Shown here: one piece after another, positions 18,805 through 28,841 of the stretch
How the letters are laid out: each line of letters opens with the position of its first letter
How positions within the stretch are numbered: the stretch's first letter is position 1
From: Candidatus Harrysmithiimonas galli
GTDB taxonomy: Bacteria; Bacillota; Bacilli; CAJFEE01
Length of the DNA stretch: 64,000 nucleotides
Direction: 5' to 3'
NCBI GenBank assembly: GCA_904373265.1
Contig: CAJFEE010000005.1
Coordinates: 1 to 64,000 of the forward strand
Made by a program: the position numbers and the translations under genes
The notes under the pieces: generated by a model
What the model was told of the DNA's origin: nothing
Seen by the model: the letters and a program-made list of their open reading frames with translations, nothing else
Database searches by the model: none

Positions 18805-19182
18805 TTATTTTTGTAATGCTTGTAACTTTATTTCATCATGGATGGCTTGTGTCAGCAGCCATGAAATATTTTGAAACAGCTCATTTATCTCCTCTTGTGC
18901 TTGGAAAAACATTGCAACAAGCGGTATTGCATTCAACTTTTGTTGACAGGCATAAAGCTCGTCTTCTTTTTGCTTACATGCCTTATTTTTTCCTAGATGT
19001 CCAAGGTTGACAATCTCCTTTTGTAATTGTTTTATTTCACTGATCAAACGGGTAGCTTCTTTGTGATTACGAAGCTTTTTTTCACATTGCTTAAAATAAA
19101 CGACTTCAGGTAAGTTTTGCAAAATTTGAGCCAATTTCTGCCCTTCTTGTAATACTTCTTCAGATGTAAAAGTTTTTTTCAT
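18805..19182 (-). CDS. ricA: RicA (YmcA), YlbF-family RNA-processing factor
   Basis: All-helical protein of the YlbF/YmcA family. With RicF (YlbF) and RicT (YaaT) it forms an Fe-S complex that helps RNase Y mature operon mRNAs and promotes sporulation, competence and biofilm development. The 125-aa protein is helical throughout with cysteines at C39, C71 and C79-type positions (KQCEKK, NKACKQ, YACQQ), consistent with cluster binding known for the family. It starts five bases after the miaB stop, so translation is coupled. The position between miaB and cotE is the Bacillus position of ymcA. RNase Y itself is encoded 5 kb upstream in the same direction. Confidence 0.85.
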   Translation of the reverse strand: MKKTFTSEEVLQEGQKLAQILQNLPEVVYFKQCEKKLRNHKEATRLISEIKQLQKEIVNLGHLGKNKACKQKEDELYACQQKLNAIPLVAMFFQAQEEINELFQNISWLLTQAIHDEIKLQALQK

Positions 19183-19186
19183 TTCA

Positions 19187-20662
19187 TCACACTTTCCGTT
19201 CAGATTCTGAAATCATCTCACCATTTAAAGACCATGTCTTTGCCTCAGTGATATGAACTGGAACGATTTTCCCAATGGCAGATTTTGGTCCGACAAAATT
19301 GGTCAATTTATTTTGTGGTGTATAGCCAGAAAGAATATTTTCATTCTTTTTCGATACACCTTCTACAAGCACTGGAACAATTTTTCCTTCAAATGTTTTG
19401 TTTTTTTCTAAAGCGATTGTATTGACAATCTCGTTTAACTCTAGCAGCCGCTGTTTTTTTTCTTCTGCTGGAACATTATCTTGCATTTTGGCAGCGGGTG
19501 TTCCTTCACGAGGTGAATAAATAAATGTATAGGCAATATCATAGCGAACCGTTTGATATAAAGAAAGCGTATCTTCAAATTGTTCACGAGTTTCGTTTGG
19601 GAATCCGACAATTAAATCTGTGGATAGAGACAAATTCGGAATTTTCTCCTTCATTTTATTGACTAAGGTCATATATTGCTCGCGGGTATGCTTGCGTCCC
19701 ATTATTTTTAACATTTCTGTACTGCCAGACTGTGCGGGCAAATGAATATGGGGCATCAAATTCCCACCTTTTGCCAGTACGTCAATCAAATCATCATTAA
19801 AGTCGCGTGGATGACTTGTTGTAAAACGAATCCGTGGAATGTCAATTTTTCGTAAATCATCCAGCAGTTTATCAAATCGATAATCTAAATCGACAAAATC
19901 CTTTCCGTATGCATTGACATTTTGTCCCAAAAGAGTAACTTCCTGATATCCCGAAGCGGCCAATTCCCGAACCTCTTGAATAATATCTTCTGGGCGGCGA
20001 CTCCGTTCTTTTCCACGTGTATATGGCACAATGCAGTATGTGCAAAACTTATCGCAACCAAACATAATATTTACCCATGCCTTAATTCCACCTTGGCGCA
20101 GTTTCGGCAAATTTTCAATAATGTCACCCTCTTTGGACCAGACTTCAACAACGTTTTCTTTGCTCATGTAGCATTGCTGTAAAAGCTCTGGTAGACGATG
20201 AATATTATGTGTACCGAAAATCAGATCCACAAATTGATGCTTTTGTAATAAGCGTTCTACCACTCCTTCTTCTTGCGACATACAGCCACAAATGCCTAAA
20301 ATGACATCTGGGTTATGTCGCTTTAAGGATTTCAAATGACCAATTTCACCGAATACTCGGTTTTCTGCATTTTCTCGCACCGCACAAGTATTTAGCAAAA
20401 TAATATCCGCTTCATCAACTTGGTCTGTTGTCGTAAAACCCATTTCACTTAAAATCCCACCCATCACTTCAGAATCATGTTCATTCATTTGGCAGCCATA
20501 GGTGCGAATATAATATTTCTTCCCTTCACCAATCCTGGACATTTGTTCTGGAATTACAAAATCACGTTGATAAGAAATGGTTTCTCTTCCACGTTTTCTT
20601 GCGGCATTTAGGTTTGGGGCAGATTGTATTTGATTGGTTTGTTTTTTTTGTTCTTCGTTCAC
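19187..20662 (-). CDS. miaB: tRNA-2-methylthio-N6-dimethylallyladenosine synthase MiaB
   Basis: Radical SAM methylthiotransferase that converts i6A37 to ms2i6A37 in tRNA. From the chosen start the protein has 491 aa: a UPF0004 domain with auxiliary-cluster cysteines 57 ([12 protein letters not shown]), 93 ([11 protein letters not shown]) and 127 (GCMSQEE), the radical SAM motif CDKFCTYC (Cys203, 207, 210) and a C-terminal TRAM domain. The longest frame begins with ATG at 20686, but that codon has no ribosome site. GGAGAGG lies eight bases before the GTG at 20662, and the product then begins with an N-E-E-Q start like other Bacillus MiaB proteins. I therefore prefer the GTG. It forms an operon with ricA. 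Confidence 0.93.
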   Translation of the reverse strand: MNEEQKKQTNQIQSAPNLNAARKRGRETISYQRDFVIPEQMSRIGEGKKYYIRTYGCQMNEHDSEVMGGILSEMGFTTTDQVDEADIILLNTCAVRENAENRVFGEIGHLKSLKRHNPDVILGICGCMSQEEGVVERLLQKHQFVDLIFGTHNIHRLPELLQQCYMSKENVVEVWSKEGDIIENLPKLRQGGIKAWVNIMFGCDKFCTYCIVPYTRGKERSRRPEDIIQEVRELAASGYQEVTLLGQNVNAYGKDFVDLDYRFDKLLDDLRKIDIPRIRFTTSHPRDFNDDLIDVLAKGGNLMPHIHLPAQSGSTEMLKIMGRKHTREQYMTLVNKMKEKIPNLSLSTDLIVGFPNETREQFEDTLSLYQTVRYDIAYTFIYSPREGTPAAKMQDNVPAEEKKQRLLELNEIVNTIALEKNKTFEGKIVPVLVEGVSKKNENILSGYTPQNKLTNFVGPKSAIGKIVPVHITEAKTWSLNGEMISESERKV

Positions 20663-20777
20663 GAATTGATCCTCTCCATCTTTCATTCAAACTTTAATCA
20701 TCTTATCCATATTAAAGCATATTCAAACACCTTTCAACCTTTATAATTTCAGATTTTTCATCTTGTATTCAAATGAA

Positions 20778-21401
20778 TTACAACAACAACCATGGATGAT
20801 AGAAAATATGCAGCAGAACCGAAGCGGATAAAAAAGGAAGGAAAGGAAGTACCGATTTCGTGTTTGTCTGTTTGAAAATCAATAAAATAAGTGCGGTTGC
20901 CCCACCCCATATGATCGCGAATTTTAAAACAGAAAGTAGCTGGTTCATTTCAATTAATGTACTCAGTCCACATAAAAAATATAGATCTCCCAGTCCGAAA
21001 GATTTTTTTGATAAAATATAAAGGCAAAAGCCAATGCCATAAATAATCAGAAAATTACTCATAACTTGTAAAAATGAAAAAGAAAAAAAACAAATCTTCC
21101 ATAATATGCTGATCGCAATCCAAAACCATAATGGGAAAAGTGGAACAAGACACGTTTTAAAATCAATAATACCTAACCAAAATAAAAAGAAAAATTGAAT
21201 AAAAAAGAAAAAGATAAACTGTAAAGAGGCAAATGATGGATAAAAAAATACGAGTAAACCATTACAGGCAAGTGATATTCCAATGCATATCAGAAGCGTC
21301 CATAATGAGATAACTCTATCTTTATTTTCTCTTTTTTTCCAAAACAGAAACAAAAAAATTCCGATGGGAAGCCATGTACTGTATTCATAAATACCAAACA
21401 T
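20778..21401 (-). CDS. A24-type prepilin peptidase-like membrane protein
   Basis: A 207-aa, very hydrophobic protein with about seven membrane spans. It carries the two aspartates of the A24 aspartyl protease family: Asp80 in LGIIDFKTCLVP and Asp139 in FGLGDLYF (the G-x-G-D motif shared with prepilin peptidases and presenilin). The N-terminal zinc/methyltransferase domain of normal prepilin peptidases (four cysteines) is absent, so this is a protease-only form. No pilin or competence pilus genes are adjacent. It could serve the ComG pseudopilus encoded elsewhere, or cleave another substrate. AAAAGGAG precedes the ATG at 21401. It lies between miaB and a dipeptidase gene on the same strand. 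Confidence 0.75.
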   Translation of the reverse strand: MFGIYEYSTWLPIGIFLFLFWKKRENKDRVISLWTLLICIGISLACNGLLVFFYPSFASLQFIFFFFIQFFFLFWLGIIDFKTCLVPLFPLWFWIAISILWKICFFSFSFLQVMSNFLIIYGIGFCLYILSKKSFGLGDLYFLCGLSTLIEMNQLLSVLKFAIIWGGATALILLIFKQTNTKSVLPFLPFLSASVLLHIFYHPWLLL

Positions 21402-21538
21402 ACAAAAAATCTCCTTTTCTTTTAACTATGCCAGAGCAAAGTCATTTTGAAAAGGAGTACAGTTATTTGTTAATTTTGAAAACGAAAGGAAAATAAAATT
21501 TTAAAACTTATGATTTACTCATCTACGAAATATACTTT

Positions 21539-22459
21539 TTAAATTAAAATTTTGTGCATGAAATTTTTGTAGCAAATTTTTTGAATGAGTTCATCTGAGA
21601 AAAATTTTGATAAATAATCCAATAAATGTGGAATATCTCCCAAATTATTTAAGCATGCAAGTGGTTTGTCTATTCCCTCAAAATCTGATCCGATTGCCAG
21701 ATGGTTTTCTCCACCTAACATGCAGATATGCTCAATATGCCGAACAATATCGTCTAAAGATGGATTGGCTGATAAAAATTCAGGCACAAAGGTTAGACCA
21801 ACTATGCCTTCTTTACAAATTAACGCTTGAATTTGTTCATCCGTTAAATTTCTTGGATGTGGGCAAATTTGTTTTGCATTGGAATGTGAGGCCATAACTG
21901 ATACATCTACTGCCATACAATCCCAAAATCCTTTTTCATTTAAATGAGACACATCCACAATTGCATTTGCTCGTTGACACCAACGTAAAAATTGTTTTCC
22001 TTGTAAAGAAAGCCCAGCTTTGCGTGTTTCTCCAATGCCATCACCCAGTAAATTACCATAATTCCATGTTAGTCCGAAAATTTGAACGCCTTTATCGACC
22101 AAATTCCAAAATACAGATTCATCATCTGAAATGGCTTCACATCCTTCCAATGACAGTACAAAACCTTTCTCATTTGGAGCCAAGTTACTCCAATCCTCTG
22201 CATATCGTAGCCATTTATATTTTTTATTTCCCTTTGATAAAATATCTCGATGAAAAATATCAATCATTTGTAAAACAATGGGTAATCTTTGATTATGCGG
22301 GATTGATATAGGAACATATAAAGCCATAACTTGCACCATTTGATGAAAGGCTTCCATCCAATGGGCATTTACGGCCAAATCATTTGGTGCATAAAAACTC
22401 TTCTTCGGATTTTTCCATAGGCTGTATAAAACATCACAATGTAAATCTACAAGACGCAT
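21539..22459 (-). CDS. Membrane dipeptidase family protein (M19)
   Basis: Zinc dipeptidase of the renal-dipeptidase (M19) amidohydrolase fold. The 306-aa protein begins with the metal motif VDLHCDVLY (His7, Asp9), has the bridging glutamate in LSLEGCEAI, later metal ligands in VSHLNEKGF and SHSNAKQICPHPRNLTD, and the closing AIGSDFEGID. M19 enzymes cleave L,D- or D-containing dipeptides, and bacterial ones can act on cell-wall dipeptides. It has no signal peptide, so it is cytoplasmic. AAGGGAGG precedes the ATG at 22459. In several spore formers a dipeptidase lies next to spoVS, as here, but its role in sporulation is not established. Confidence 0.92.
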   Translation of the reverse strand: MRLVDLHCDVLYSLWKNPKKSFYAPNDLAVNAHWMEAFHQMVQVMALYVPISIPHNQRLPIVLQMIDIFHRDILSKGNKKYKWLRYAEDWSNLAPNEKGFVLSLEGCEAISDDESVFWNLVDKGVQIFGLTWNYGNLLGDGIGETRKAGLSLQGKQFLRWCQRANAIVDVSHLNEKGFWDCMAVDVSVMASHSNAKQICPHPRNLTDEQIQALICKEGIVGLTFVPEFLSANPSLDDIVRHIEHICMLGGENHLAIGSDFEGIDKPLACLNNLGDIPHLLDYLSKFFSDELIQKICYKNFMHKILI

Positions 22460-22623
22460 AAATCCTCCCTTAAAAAAATAAGCGATGTTTCTATTTGGTT
22501 TCTCTCAGTGAACCAGTAAAACCCAATCTAGATTGTTCTAAGATGCAAATAGATACTTATGTTGTTTAATTTAGATTTCCCAAATTTAAGTTTATTGCTT
22601 ATTTTCATTTGTATTGTATCGAT

Positions 22624-22884
22624 TTATCTCGGCTCCACAATTAATTTAATGGCTGTTCGTTCATCACCGTCAATTTTAATATCTGTAAAAGCTGGTATAC
22701 AAATTAAATCAACACCACTTGGTGCAACAAATCCTCTTGCAATGGCAACCGCCTTTACAGCCTGATTTAAGGCACCTGCTCCAATAGCTTGAATTTCTGC
22801 TAACCCTCTTTCCCTCAATACACCTGCCAGTGCACCTGCTACTGAATTTGGATTTGATTTTGCTGATACCTTTAAAATTTCCAT
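22624..22884 (-). CDS. spoVS: Stage V sporulation protein S
   Basis: Small Alba-like protein required for normal septation control and coat or stage V progression in Bacillus. The 86-aa protein starts MEILKVSAKSNPNSVAGALA and contains the conserved RGLAEIQAIGAGALNQAVKA and GVDLICIPAFTDIKIDGDER segments; it matches SpoVS along its whole length. The frame is open to 22920, but GAGGAGG lies eight bases before the ATG at 22884. It follows ymdB as in Bacillus, with a terminator in between, so it is expressed separately. Confidence 0.96.
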   Translation of the reverse strand: MEILKVSAKSNPNSVAGALAGVLRERGLAEIQAIGAGALNQAVKAVAIARGFVAPSGVDLICIPAFTDIKIDGDERTAIKLIVEPR

Positions 22885-23191
22885 CCCTTTTTCCTCCTCT
22901 GATTGAACCATTTGTTTCATGTTCGTTTATTTTCTTTGTTTTTTCTATTCATTCTGTTTGAGCATCTTATATTCTTATGTATGCAGCAGATTTACAAAGC
23001 ATGCCTATTTTTCCGAAAATACCTGTAATGACTGCATAAAGGCATTTAAGAATCCTGTGCTGGGTAACCGATTATAAAAAAATAATACACTGATTCCAAT
23101 TCCTTCAAAACGATAGTAATAGAAAAAAATGGAATAAAATTCTATGGATTTCAAAAAATATTATTATATATTTATATAGTAATTAAAACGA
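22885..23191. other. spoVS promoter region
   Basis: About 300 AT-rich bases between the ymdB terminator and spoVS. It must hold the spoVS promoter; spoVS is sigma-H controlled in Bacillus, but I could not place boxes with confidence. No gene is visible. Confidence 0.4.
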
Positions 23192-23233
23192 AAAAGCTTG
23201 GCATACATTATATGTTGTGCCAAGCTTGTTTTC
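23192..23233 (-). terminator. Terminator of ymdB
   Basis: Stem AAGCTTGGCA (23194-23203) with its complement (23218-23227), followed by TTTTTCG on the minus strand, just after the ymdB stop at 23242. Confidence 0.9.
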
Positions 23234-23241
23234 CTTATGAA

Positions 23242-24045
23242 TTAAGAACCGATAAATGGATGATCTGGATTAATTAAAATTTGTTGAATTTGTATTGCTC
23301 TGCGACTTTTTTCGTCTAATTTAATCAGAACCGCACAAAGTTGTGTTCGCCCTATTGTATCTACTTCAAAATGAACAGGCAAGGCTGTAATAAATTTTTC
23401 TAGGACTTTTTCTTTGCTTACACCAAGCACAGCATCATAAGGTCCAGTCATTCCTACATCTGTAATATAGGCTGTTCCTTTTGGTAAAATCCGAGCATCT
23501 GCTGTCGGAACATGGGTATGTGTGCCAACAACAGCATGAACTCGTCCATCTAAATACCAGCCCATTGCAATTTTTTCACTGGTCGCCTCACCATGAAAAT
23601 CAACGAAAATCCATGTATTGGCATCTATTTCTTGCAAAATTTTATCTATGATTGTAAACGGACAATCAAGAGAAGGCATAAATGTACGAGCTTGAATATT
23701 GATGACAGCCAATTTTTGTTTTCCAACTTCGATATAAGTATAACCAACTCCAGGTGTTTCTTTTGGATAATTTGCTGGGCGGATGATTCGAGCGTTTTCG
23801 TCTATATAATCAAAAATTTGTTTTTTTGCAAAAGTATGATTGCCCATTGTAATGACTTGGACACCTAAACGTATCAACTCATGGTAATGCTTTTCATTTA
23901 ATCCTTTTCCGTTTGTTGCATTTTCGCCATTTACAATTATGGCATCTGGTTGGTATATTTTTTTCATTTTAGGCAAATAATCTGCCAGCATTTCTCTTCC
24001 CGGAGATCCAACAATATCACCGACAAAAAGAATTTTCATAGCCAT
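23242..24045 (-). CDS. ymdB: Metallophosphoesterase YmdB
   Basis: Cyclic-nucleotide phosphodiesterase of the YmdB family that governs biofilm versus motility choices in Bacillus. The 267-aa protein shows the two-metal site: FVGDIVGSPGR (Asp10), NGENATNGKG, MGNHTF, VDFHGEATSEK and GTHTHVPTAD. An ATG two codons downstream (24039) lies ten bases from GAGGG, and relatives begin at that methionine; the upstream ATG has a tighter four-base spacing, so either may be used. It lies downstream of rny, its usual neighbour, with a 460-base gap. Confidence 0.94.
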   Translation of the reverse strand: MAMKILFVGDIVGSPGREMLADYLPKMKKIYQPDAIIVNGENATNGKGLNEKHYHELIRLGVQVITMGNHTFAKKQIFDYIDENARIIRPANYPKETPGVGYTYIEVGKQKLAVINIQARTFMPSLDCPFTIIDKILQEIDANTWIFVDFHGEATSEKIAMGWYLDGRVHAVVGTHTHVPTADARILPKGTAYITDVGMTGPYDAVLGVSKEKVLEKFITALPVHFEVDTIGRTQLCAVLIKLDEKSRRAIQIQQILINPDHPFIGS

Positions 24046-24508
24046 TGTTCCCTCACATTCTGGGTTTTCATCATAAAACCAATTCTAAAAATTTTTATTT
24101 TTTCTTCTTACTTAAATCCTTGTTTACGATCAAGTCGCAATCAAAGAAAAAGATGATTCAGAAACGAAAATAGATTGACTCACAACATCAAATATTATAG
24201 AATTATCTGCTTTGTTTTGAGTTTTACTCAGATTCTTTTATAAATATTATAAAAAATAATAGGCTATCAAAACAAAAATATTTTTAAATTAATTTTTTGA
24301 ATATTAATTTAAAAATATAAGAAATCGGCTAACTTTGGCAAGACTATCCTAAGCGCTTCTGTGCTTTTGCACATTATCCACTTGACTATATTTTATTTGC
24401 TACAAAGCAAGATCCATAGTCGCAATGGCTTACGAATAGACCACCAAAAAGCAGCCGATCTTTTGTTTTTCTTTATAGTTTTGTTTCCGGCTCTACTTAA
24501 GCCGGTTT
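24046..24508. other. rny-ymdB intergenic region with hairpins
   Basis: A hairpin CCGGCT ... AGCCGG (24487-24505) abuts the rny stop codon and is followed by T5 on the plus strand. On the minus strand the same arm can instead pair with ATCGGCT at about 24455-24449, which is followed by GCTTTTT, a plausible rny terminator. The rest is AT-rich without genes. Confidence 0.45.
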
Positions 24509-26068
24509 TTATTTTGCGTATTCAATTACGCGTGTTTCTCGAATAACGGTTACTTTAATATGACCTGGATAATCCAGTTCGTTCTCAATTCTTTTTCGAA
24601 TTTCTCGTGCCAGCTTATGTGAACCAACATCATCTACAGAATCAGGTTTTACCATTACACGTACTTCGCGTCCAGCTTGAATTGCAAAACATTTTTCTAC
24701 CCCGTCATAGGATTCTGAAATTTCTTCTAGTTTCTCTAAGCGTTTAATGTAGTTTTCGAGTGTCTCACTGCGTGCACCTGGTCTTGCTGCAGATAATGCA
24801 TCAGCTGCAGCAACTAAGACGGAAATCATCGAAGTTGGCTCTGCATCACCGTGATGGGAAGCAATGGCATTGATTACAATAGGATGCTCCTTATACTTTG
24901 TTGCCAGCTCAACACCAATCTCAACATGCGAACCTTCTACTTCATGATCGACCGCTTTTCCGATGTCATGAAGCAATCCCGCACGTTTGGCTAAGGTTAC
25001 GTCTAATCCAAGCTCTGCAGCCAACAATCCAGAAAGATGCGAAACTTCCATTGAATGTTTTAAAACATTTTGTCCATAGCTTGTTCTAAATTTTAGTCGA
25101 CCCAAAATTTTAATTAAGTCTGGATGCAACCCATGCACCCCGATTTCAAAGGTAGTTTGTTCCCCGATTTCTCGAATGTATTCATCCACTTCACGGCGTG
25201 ATTTCTCAACCATTTCTTCAATCCGTGCTGGATGAATCCGTCCGTCTTGAACCAATTTATCAAGCGCCAAACGTGCTGTTTCTCTTCGAATCGGATCAAA
25301 TCCAGAAAGAATAACAGCTTCTGGCGTATCATCGATAATTAAATCAATTCCAGTAAGTGTTTCTAAAGTCCGAATATTTCTGCCTTCCCGACCGATAATG
25401 CGACCTTTCATTTCGTCATTTGGCAAATTTACAACCGAAACAGTTGTCTCAGCAACATGATCTGCCGCACAACGTTGCATTGCCAACGTCAGGATTTCTT
25501 TTGCTTTCTTATCTGCTTCTTCTCTTGCCTTTGTTTCTGCTTCTTTAATATAAACAGCGATTTCCTGCTGCAATTCTTTTTCCAAGCGGTCAAGAATAAT
25601 TTGTCTAGCTTCATCACGTGTCAATGCAGAAATTCGTTCCAATTCATCTTGCTGTTTTTGTAAAAGCTCTGTAACTCGTACTTCAACATTTGCCAATTGG
25701 GTTTGTTTTTGCGATAATGAGTCTTCTCTTTTTTCAAGAATATTTTCTTTCTTATCTAGAGCATCTCTTTTTCGATCCAAACTTTCTTCTTTTTGTAACA
25801 AGCGATTTTCCTGTTTTGTAAGTTCAGCACGTCTCTCCTTTACTTCCTTTTCTGCTTCAGTGCGAAATCGAAAAATTTCATCTTTTGCTTCAATTAAAGC
25901 ACCTTTGCGAAGATTTTCTGATTCTCTTTTTGCATCTTCTAAAATCAATTCAGCGGATGCTTTCGCACTATTGATTTTCGTGTTTGTTATAACAGTTTTT
26001 ACAAAGTATCCAATCACGATACCAACTACAGCACCAAGCAAGCAGGAGAATACCGTAAGCCAATCCAT
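24509..26068 (-). CDS. rny: Ribonuclease Y
   Basis: Membrane-tethered endoribonuclease that starts mRNA decay and processing. The 519-aa protein has one N-terminal membrane helix (about residues 4-24), a long coiled coil (about 30-190, with heptad-rich E/K/L sequence), a KH RNA-binding domain ([15 protein letters not shown], about 222-236) and an HD metal domain with [12 protein letters not shown] and later [18 protein letters not shown] precedes the ATG at 26068. Its helper RicA is encoded nearby in the same direction. Length and domain order are standard. Confidence 0.97.
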   Translation of the reverse strand: MDWLTVFSCLLGAVVGIVIGYFVKTVITNTKINSAKASAELILEDAKRESENLRKGALIEAKDEIFRFRTEAEKEVKERRAELTKQENRLLQKEESLDRKRDALDKKENILEKREDSLSQKQTQLANVEVRVTELLQKQQDELERISALTRDEARQIILDRLEKELQQEIAVYIKEAETKAREEADKKAKEILTLAMQRCAADHVAETTVSVVNLPNDEMKGRIIGREGRNIRTLETLTGIDLIIDDTPEAVILSGFDPIRRETARLALDKLVQDGRIHPARIEEMVEKSRREVDEYIREIGEQTTFEIGVHGLHPDLIKILGRLKFRTSYGQNVLKHSMEVSHLSGLLAAELGLDVTLAKRAGLLHDIGKAVDHEVEGSHVEIGVELATKYKEHPIVINAIASHHGDAEPTSMISVLVAAADALSAARPGARSETLENYIKRLEKLEEISESYDGVEKCFAIQAGREVRVMVKPDSVDDVGSHKLAREIRKRIENELDYPGHIKVTVIRETRVIEYAK

Positions 26069-26321
26069 ACGTTCACCTCCTTATTTTCTTGCTAGTGATT
26101 CTTCATTCGTCTTTCTTCACTTTTCATGTTTGAAATGATCGTTCTACATTCAAATGATATATCGTTATGATACCTGTATAAAATAATGCAATGATATACA
26201 AGTATTATGATACAATATACAGTTCAATTTTATATTCCTGTCTTTTTGTTGTCAAGTTTAGCCTATCCAGAATTTTTACAAATCTGTTGGGACAGAAAAT
26301 AGCTGATTTTTATGAATTTGG

Positions 26322-27110
26322 TTACCATTTTCCGCTTAGCTGCATAGCCAAAATAAAAACGCCCAGTATCCATAAATAAATAGAAAATTTTCTTAAAGAA
26401 CCAGTCTGTAAATAACGAATCATAAAACGAATGGCCAAATACCCAAAAAGAGCAGCAAATCCACATCCAATTACTAGAGTCCATATCCCCATATCCAATA
26501 CCAAATGACTTTTTTCACACAATAAATCACCAGCTTCCAATACAATGCCACCAATAATTGCTGGTGTGCTCAGTAAAAATGAGAAATATGCTGTTGTTTC
26601 TTTATCTAATCCACGAAGCAAACCGCCAAAAATGGTCAGTCCAGATCTTGAAATGGCAGGCAAAATGGCTGCAGCTTGGAAACTTCCAATGACCCATGCA
26701 TCCATATAGGTCAAATCAGCCATTTTCTTGCTGCCTTTTTTTAATTGATCTCCCCAAAATAAAATGAAACCTGTAATGAGAAATTCCCAGCCAACGGTAA
26801 TACCAGTTTTAGATAGTTCATCAAAAAAATCACGAAAAATAAAACCAATGATTACTGCCGGAATTGTACCAATCAATAATAATCCGGTTAATTTTGAAAA
26901 TGGGTTCTGAATGATTTTTAGCCACTCTTTACGATAAAAAATAAAAACGGCGATCAAAGTTCCCATATGAAGCATGGTATCCAACAATAAACCTGCTTCA
27001 TCTAAGCCAAACATATGCCGTCCAATATATAAATGTCCAGTGCTGCTAATTGGTAAAAATTCTGTTAGACCTTGAATGATTCCAAGAATCATCGCTTCTA
27101 GTTCCTGCAT
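26322..27110 (-). CDS. uppP: Undecaprenyl-diphosphatase UppP (BacA)
   Basis: Multi-span membrane phosphatase that recycles the lipid carrier of peptidoglycan synthesis and gives bacitracin tolerance. The 262-aa protein has the first catalytic loop GLTEFLPISSTGHL (Glu17, Ser22-Ser23, His26) and the second loop PAISRSGLTIFGGLLRG with the essential arginine. The frame is open to a GTG at 27119, but that codon has no ribosome site. AGGTGAGG lies just before the ATG at 27110. It is divergent from the YkvI-like gene. A PAP2 phosphatase encoded 2 kb away could overlap in function. Confidence 0.94.
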   Translation of the reverse strand: MQELEAMILGIIQGLTEFLPISSTGHLYIGRHMFGLDEAGLLLDTMLHMGTLIAVFIFYRKEWLKIIQNPFSKLTGLLLIGTIPAVIIGFIFRDFFDELSKTGITVGWEFLITGFILFWGDQLKKGSKKMADLTYMDAWVIGSFQAAAILPAISRSGLTIFGGLLRGLDKETTAYFSFLLSTPAIIGGIVLEAGDLLCEKSHLVLDMGIWTLVIGCGFAALFGYLAIRFMIRYLQTGSLRKFSIYLWILGVFILAMQLSGKW

Positions 27111-27244
27111 TTTCCTCACCTACTTGTCTTTTTTGTCCCAATATATGAAAAAAAGACAGTAATTTATACCTGAAAAAGAACTGACACTTCTTTTTTGGAA
27201 ACTTGTACATAAAATAAAATAACCTTTATTACAGGAGGACGAAA

Positions 27245-28264
27245 ATGCATAAGACAACCGATTGGCTATTTATTCGCCACGCAGCATTCACATATATGGG
27301 AACCATTGTTGGAGCAGGATTTGCTACAGGAAGGGAAATTACAGAGTTTTTCACCCAATATGGCATTTGGGGAACGTTTGGCATTTTCGTTGCTGGTTTC
27401 ACCTTTATTTTTTTAGGAATGAAAATTATGTTGGTCGCAGTGAAAACAAATACAAAAAATATGCACAGCTTTCTTGTATACATTATGGGGGAAAAACTCG
27501 GAACAATTTTTAATTTTTTGATTACAATAATGATTTTTGGGGTAACAACGGTTATGTTGTCTGGTGCAGGTGCATTGTTTGAAGAACAATTACAACTTTC
27601 TCGCTGGATTGGTGTACTTCTTATGGTTGTACTTTGCTATATTTCTATTTCAAGAGGCATCCAAGGTTTACATCGGATCAATGGTTTCATCGTGCCGTTT
27701 ATGATTTTATTTAGTCTGACGATATTTCTTTTATCTAAACCTTCTATATCTTATCTAATTTATATGGAAACGAAACATTCCTATTTATGGCTTTTTAAAG
27801 CTCTTATCTATGCCACTTTCAATTTATCTCTTTCCTTGGCTGTATTAATCCCATTGGCACATCAACTAAGAAGTCCGGATATAATAAAAAAAAGCAGCCT
27901 AGCTGGTGGACTTGGATTGACATTTCTACTTTTATTCAATCATTTTGCGATCAGTAAGCTCCCTCATTTACAAAGCATCGAAATTCCAACAGCACAATTA
28001 TTGGTTCATTATGATGAATGGTTGCACTTTGCCTTTATTTGTATCATTCTTGGGGAGATTTTTTCCACATTAGCTGCGAACAGTTTCGGAATTGCGGAGC
28101 TTTGCTATGAAAAAAAGAAAATCCCAAAAAAATTCACATTGCTTTTCCTTCTCATCTTATGTGCCGTGTGTTCAAGCTTTCAATACAGCACATTGATTGC
28201 AATCATCTATCCGTTATTTGGGATGATTGGAATTATTTTTCTGATCCGCTTGATATGGATCTGA
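27245..28264 (+). CDS. YkvI family membrane transporter
   Basis: Integral membrane protein of 339 aa with about ten hydrophobic spans and no soluble domain. The start holds GTIVGAGFATGREITEFFTQYG, the glycine-rich first-helix break typical of the YkvI family, which belongs to the LeuT-fold (amino-acid-polyamine-cation) superfamily. The substrate is unknown. GGAGGACG precedes the ATG at 27245. Its 3' end overlaps the convergent TVP38-family gene by 51 bases, so the last 16 codons are read on both strands. Confidence 0.82.
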   Translation: MHKTTDWLFIRHAAFTYMGTIVGAGFATGREITEFFTQYGIWGTFGIFVAGFTFIFLGMKIMLVAVKTNTKNMHSFLVYIMGEKLGTIFNFLITIMIFGVTTVMLSGAGALFEEQLQLSRWIGVLLMVVLCYISISRGIQGLHRINGFIVPFMILFSLTIFLLSKPSISYLIYMETKHSYLWLFKALIYATFNLSLSLAVLIPLAHQLRSPDIIKKSSLAGGLGLTFLLLFNHFAISKLPHLQSIEIPTAQLLVHYDEWLHFAFICIILGEIFSTLAANSFGIAELCYEKKKIPKKFTLLFLLILCAVCSSFQYSTLIAIIYPLFGMIGIIFLIRLIWI

Positions 28265-28825
28265 AGTTTTCTTTTTTGTCCACAACCATTTGCTACTAGA
28301 ATACAAAAGCAGTCCAACGATAAAAATGGTCATTACAATATTTAACTGTTCGGAAAAAATTACACTGAGACCAAGTGCACCAAGTACTTCCATAATCGTT
28401 GCTGGAAGTTTTCCGATTATGCTTCCCCATAAAAAAGGCAACCAATCAATTTTGAGATAGATTGCCATTATAACAACAGCGCTTGAAGGAAAAAACGGTA
28501 TGAGCCGCAAAAAAACAATCCATAGTAGCTGCTGTCTGAACTTTATTAATGCTCCTATATATTTTTTTGGTTTTATGGTCTGTGGAATTTTTTTGCTAAA
28601 TTTTCTCCATCCTCGATTATAAACATGATAGGTTACAAACGCTGCAGTCACTTCTCCAATAAAAGTAAGAAGACCGCCGCCAATAGGTCCTAATACAGCA
28701 ATATTCACAACAGTAATCGGAAAGCTTGACAGAAAGAAAATTTGAAATCCTGCATTTAAAAGAATACTCGCAAAACAGAACAAAATTGGTGAAATCGTGA
28801 AAAGCTCAGAAAGCCAATCTACCAT
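28214..28825 (-). CDS. TVP38/TMEM64 family membrane protein
   Basis: Membrane protein of 203 aa with the VTT (DedA-like) domain: FPITVVNIAVLGPIGGGLLTFIGE, then FLRLIPFFPSSAVVIMA (the F/L-R-L-x-P motif) and GSIIGKLPATIMEVLGA. Members act as lipid scramblases or transporters. The ATG at 28825 is preceded by AAAGGGG about ten bases upstream; a TTG one codon earlier is less likely. It starts 16 bases after the PAP2 phosphatase gene, so the two form an operon and may both handle lipid carriers. Its stop lies inside the opposing YkvI-like gene. Confidence 0.85.
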   Translation of the reverse strand: MVDWLSELFTISPILFCFASILLNAGFQIFFLSSFPITVVNIAVLGPIGGGLLTFIGEVTAAFVTYHVYNRGWRKFSKKIPQTIKPKKYIGALIKFRQQLLWIVFLRLIPFFPSSAVVIMAIYLKIDWLPFLWGSIIGKLPATIMEVLGALGLSVIFSEQLNIVMTIFIVGLLLYSSSKWLWTKKKTSDPYQADQKNNSNHPK

Positions 28826-28841
28826 CAAACGCCTGCCCCTT

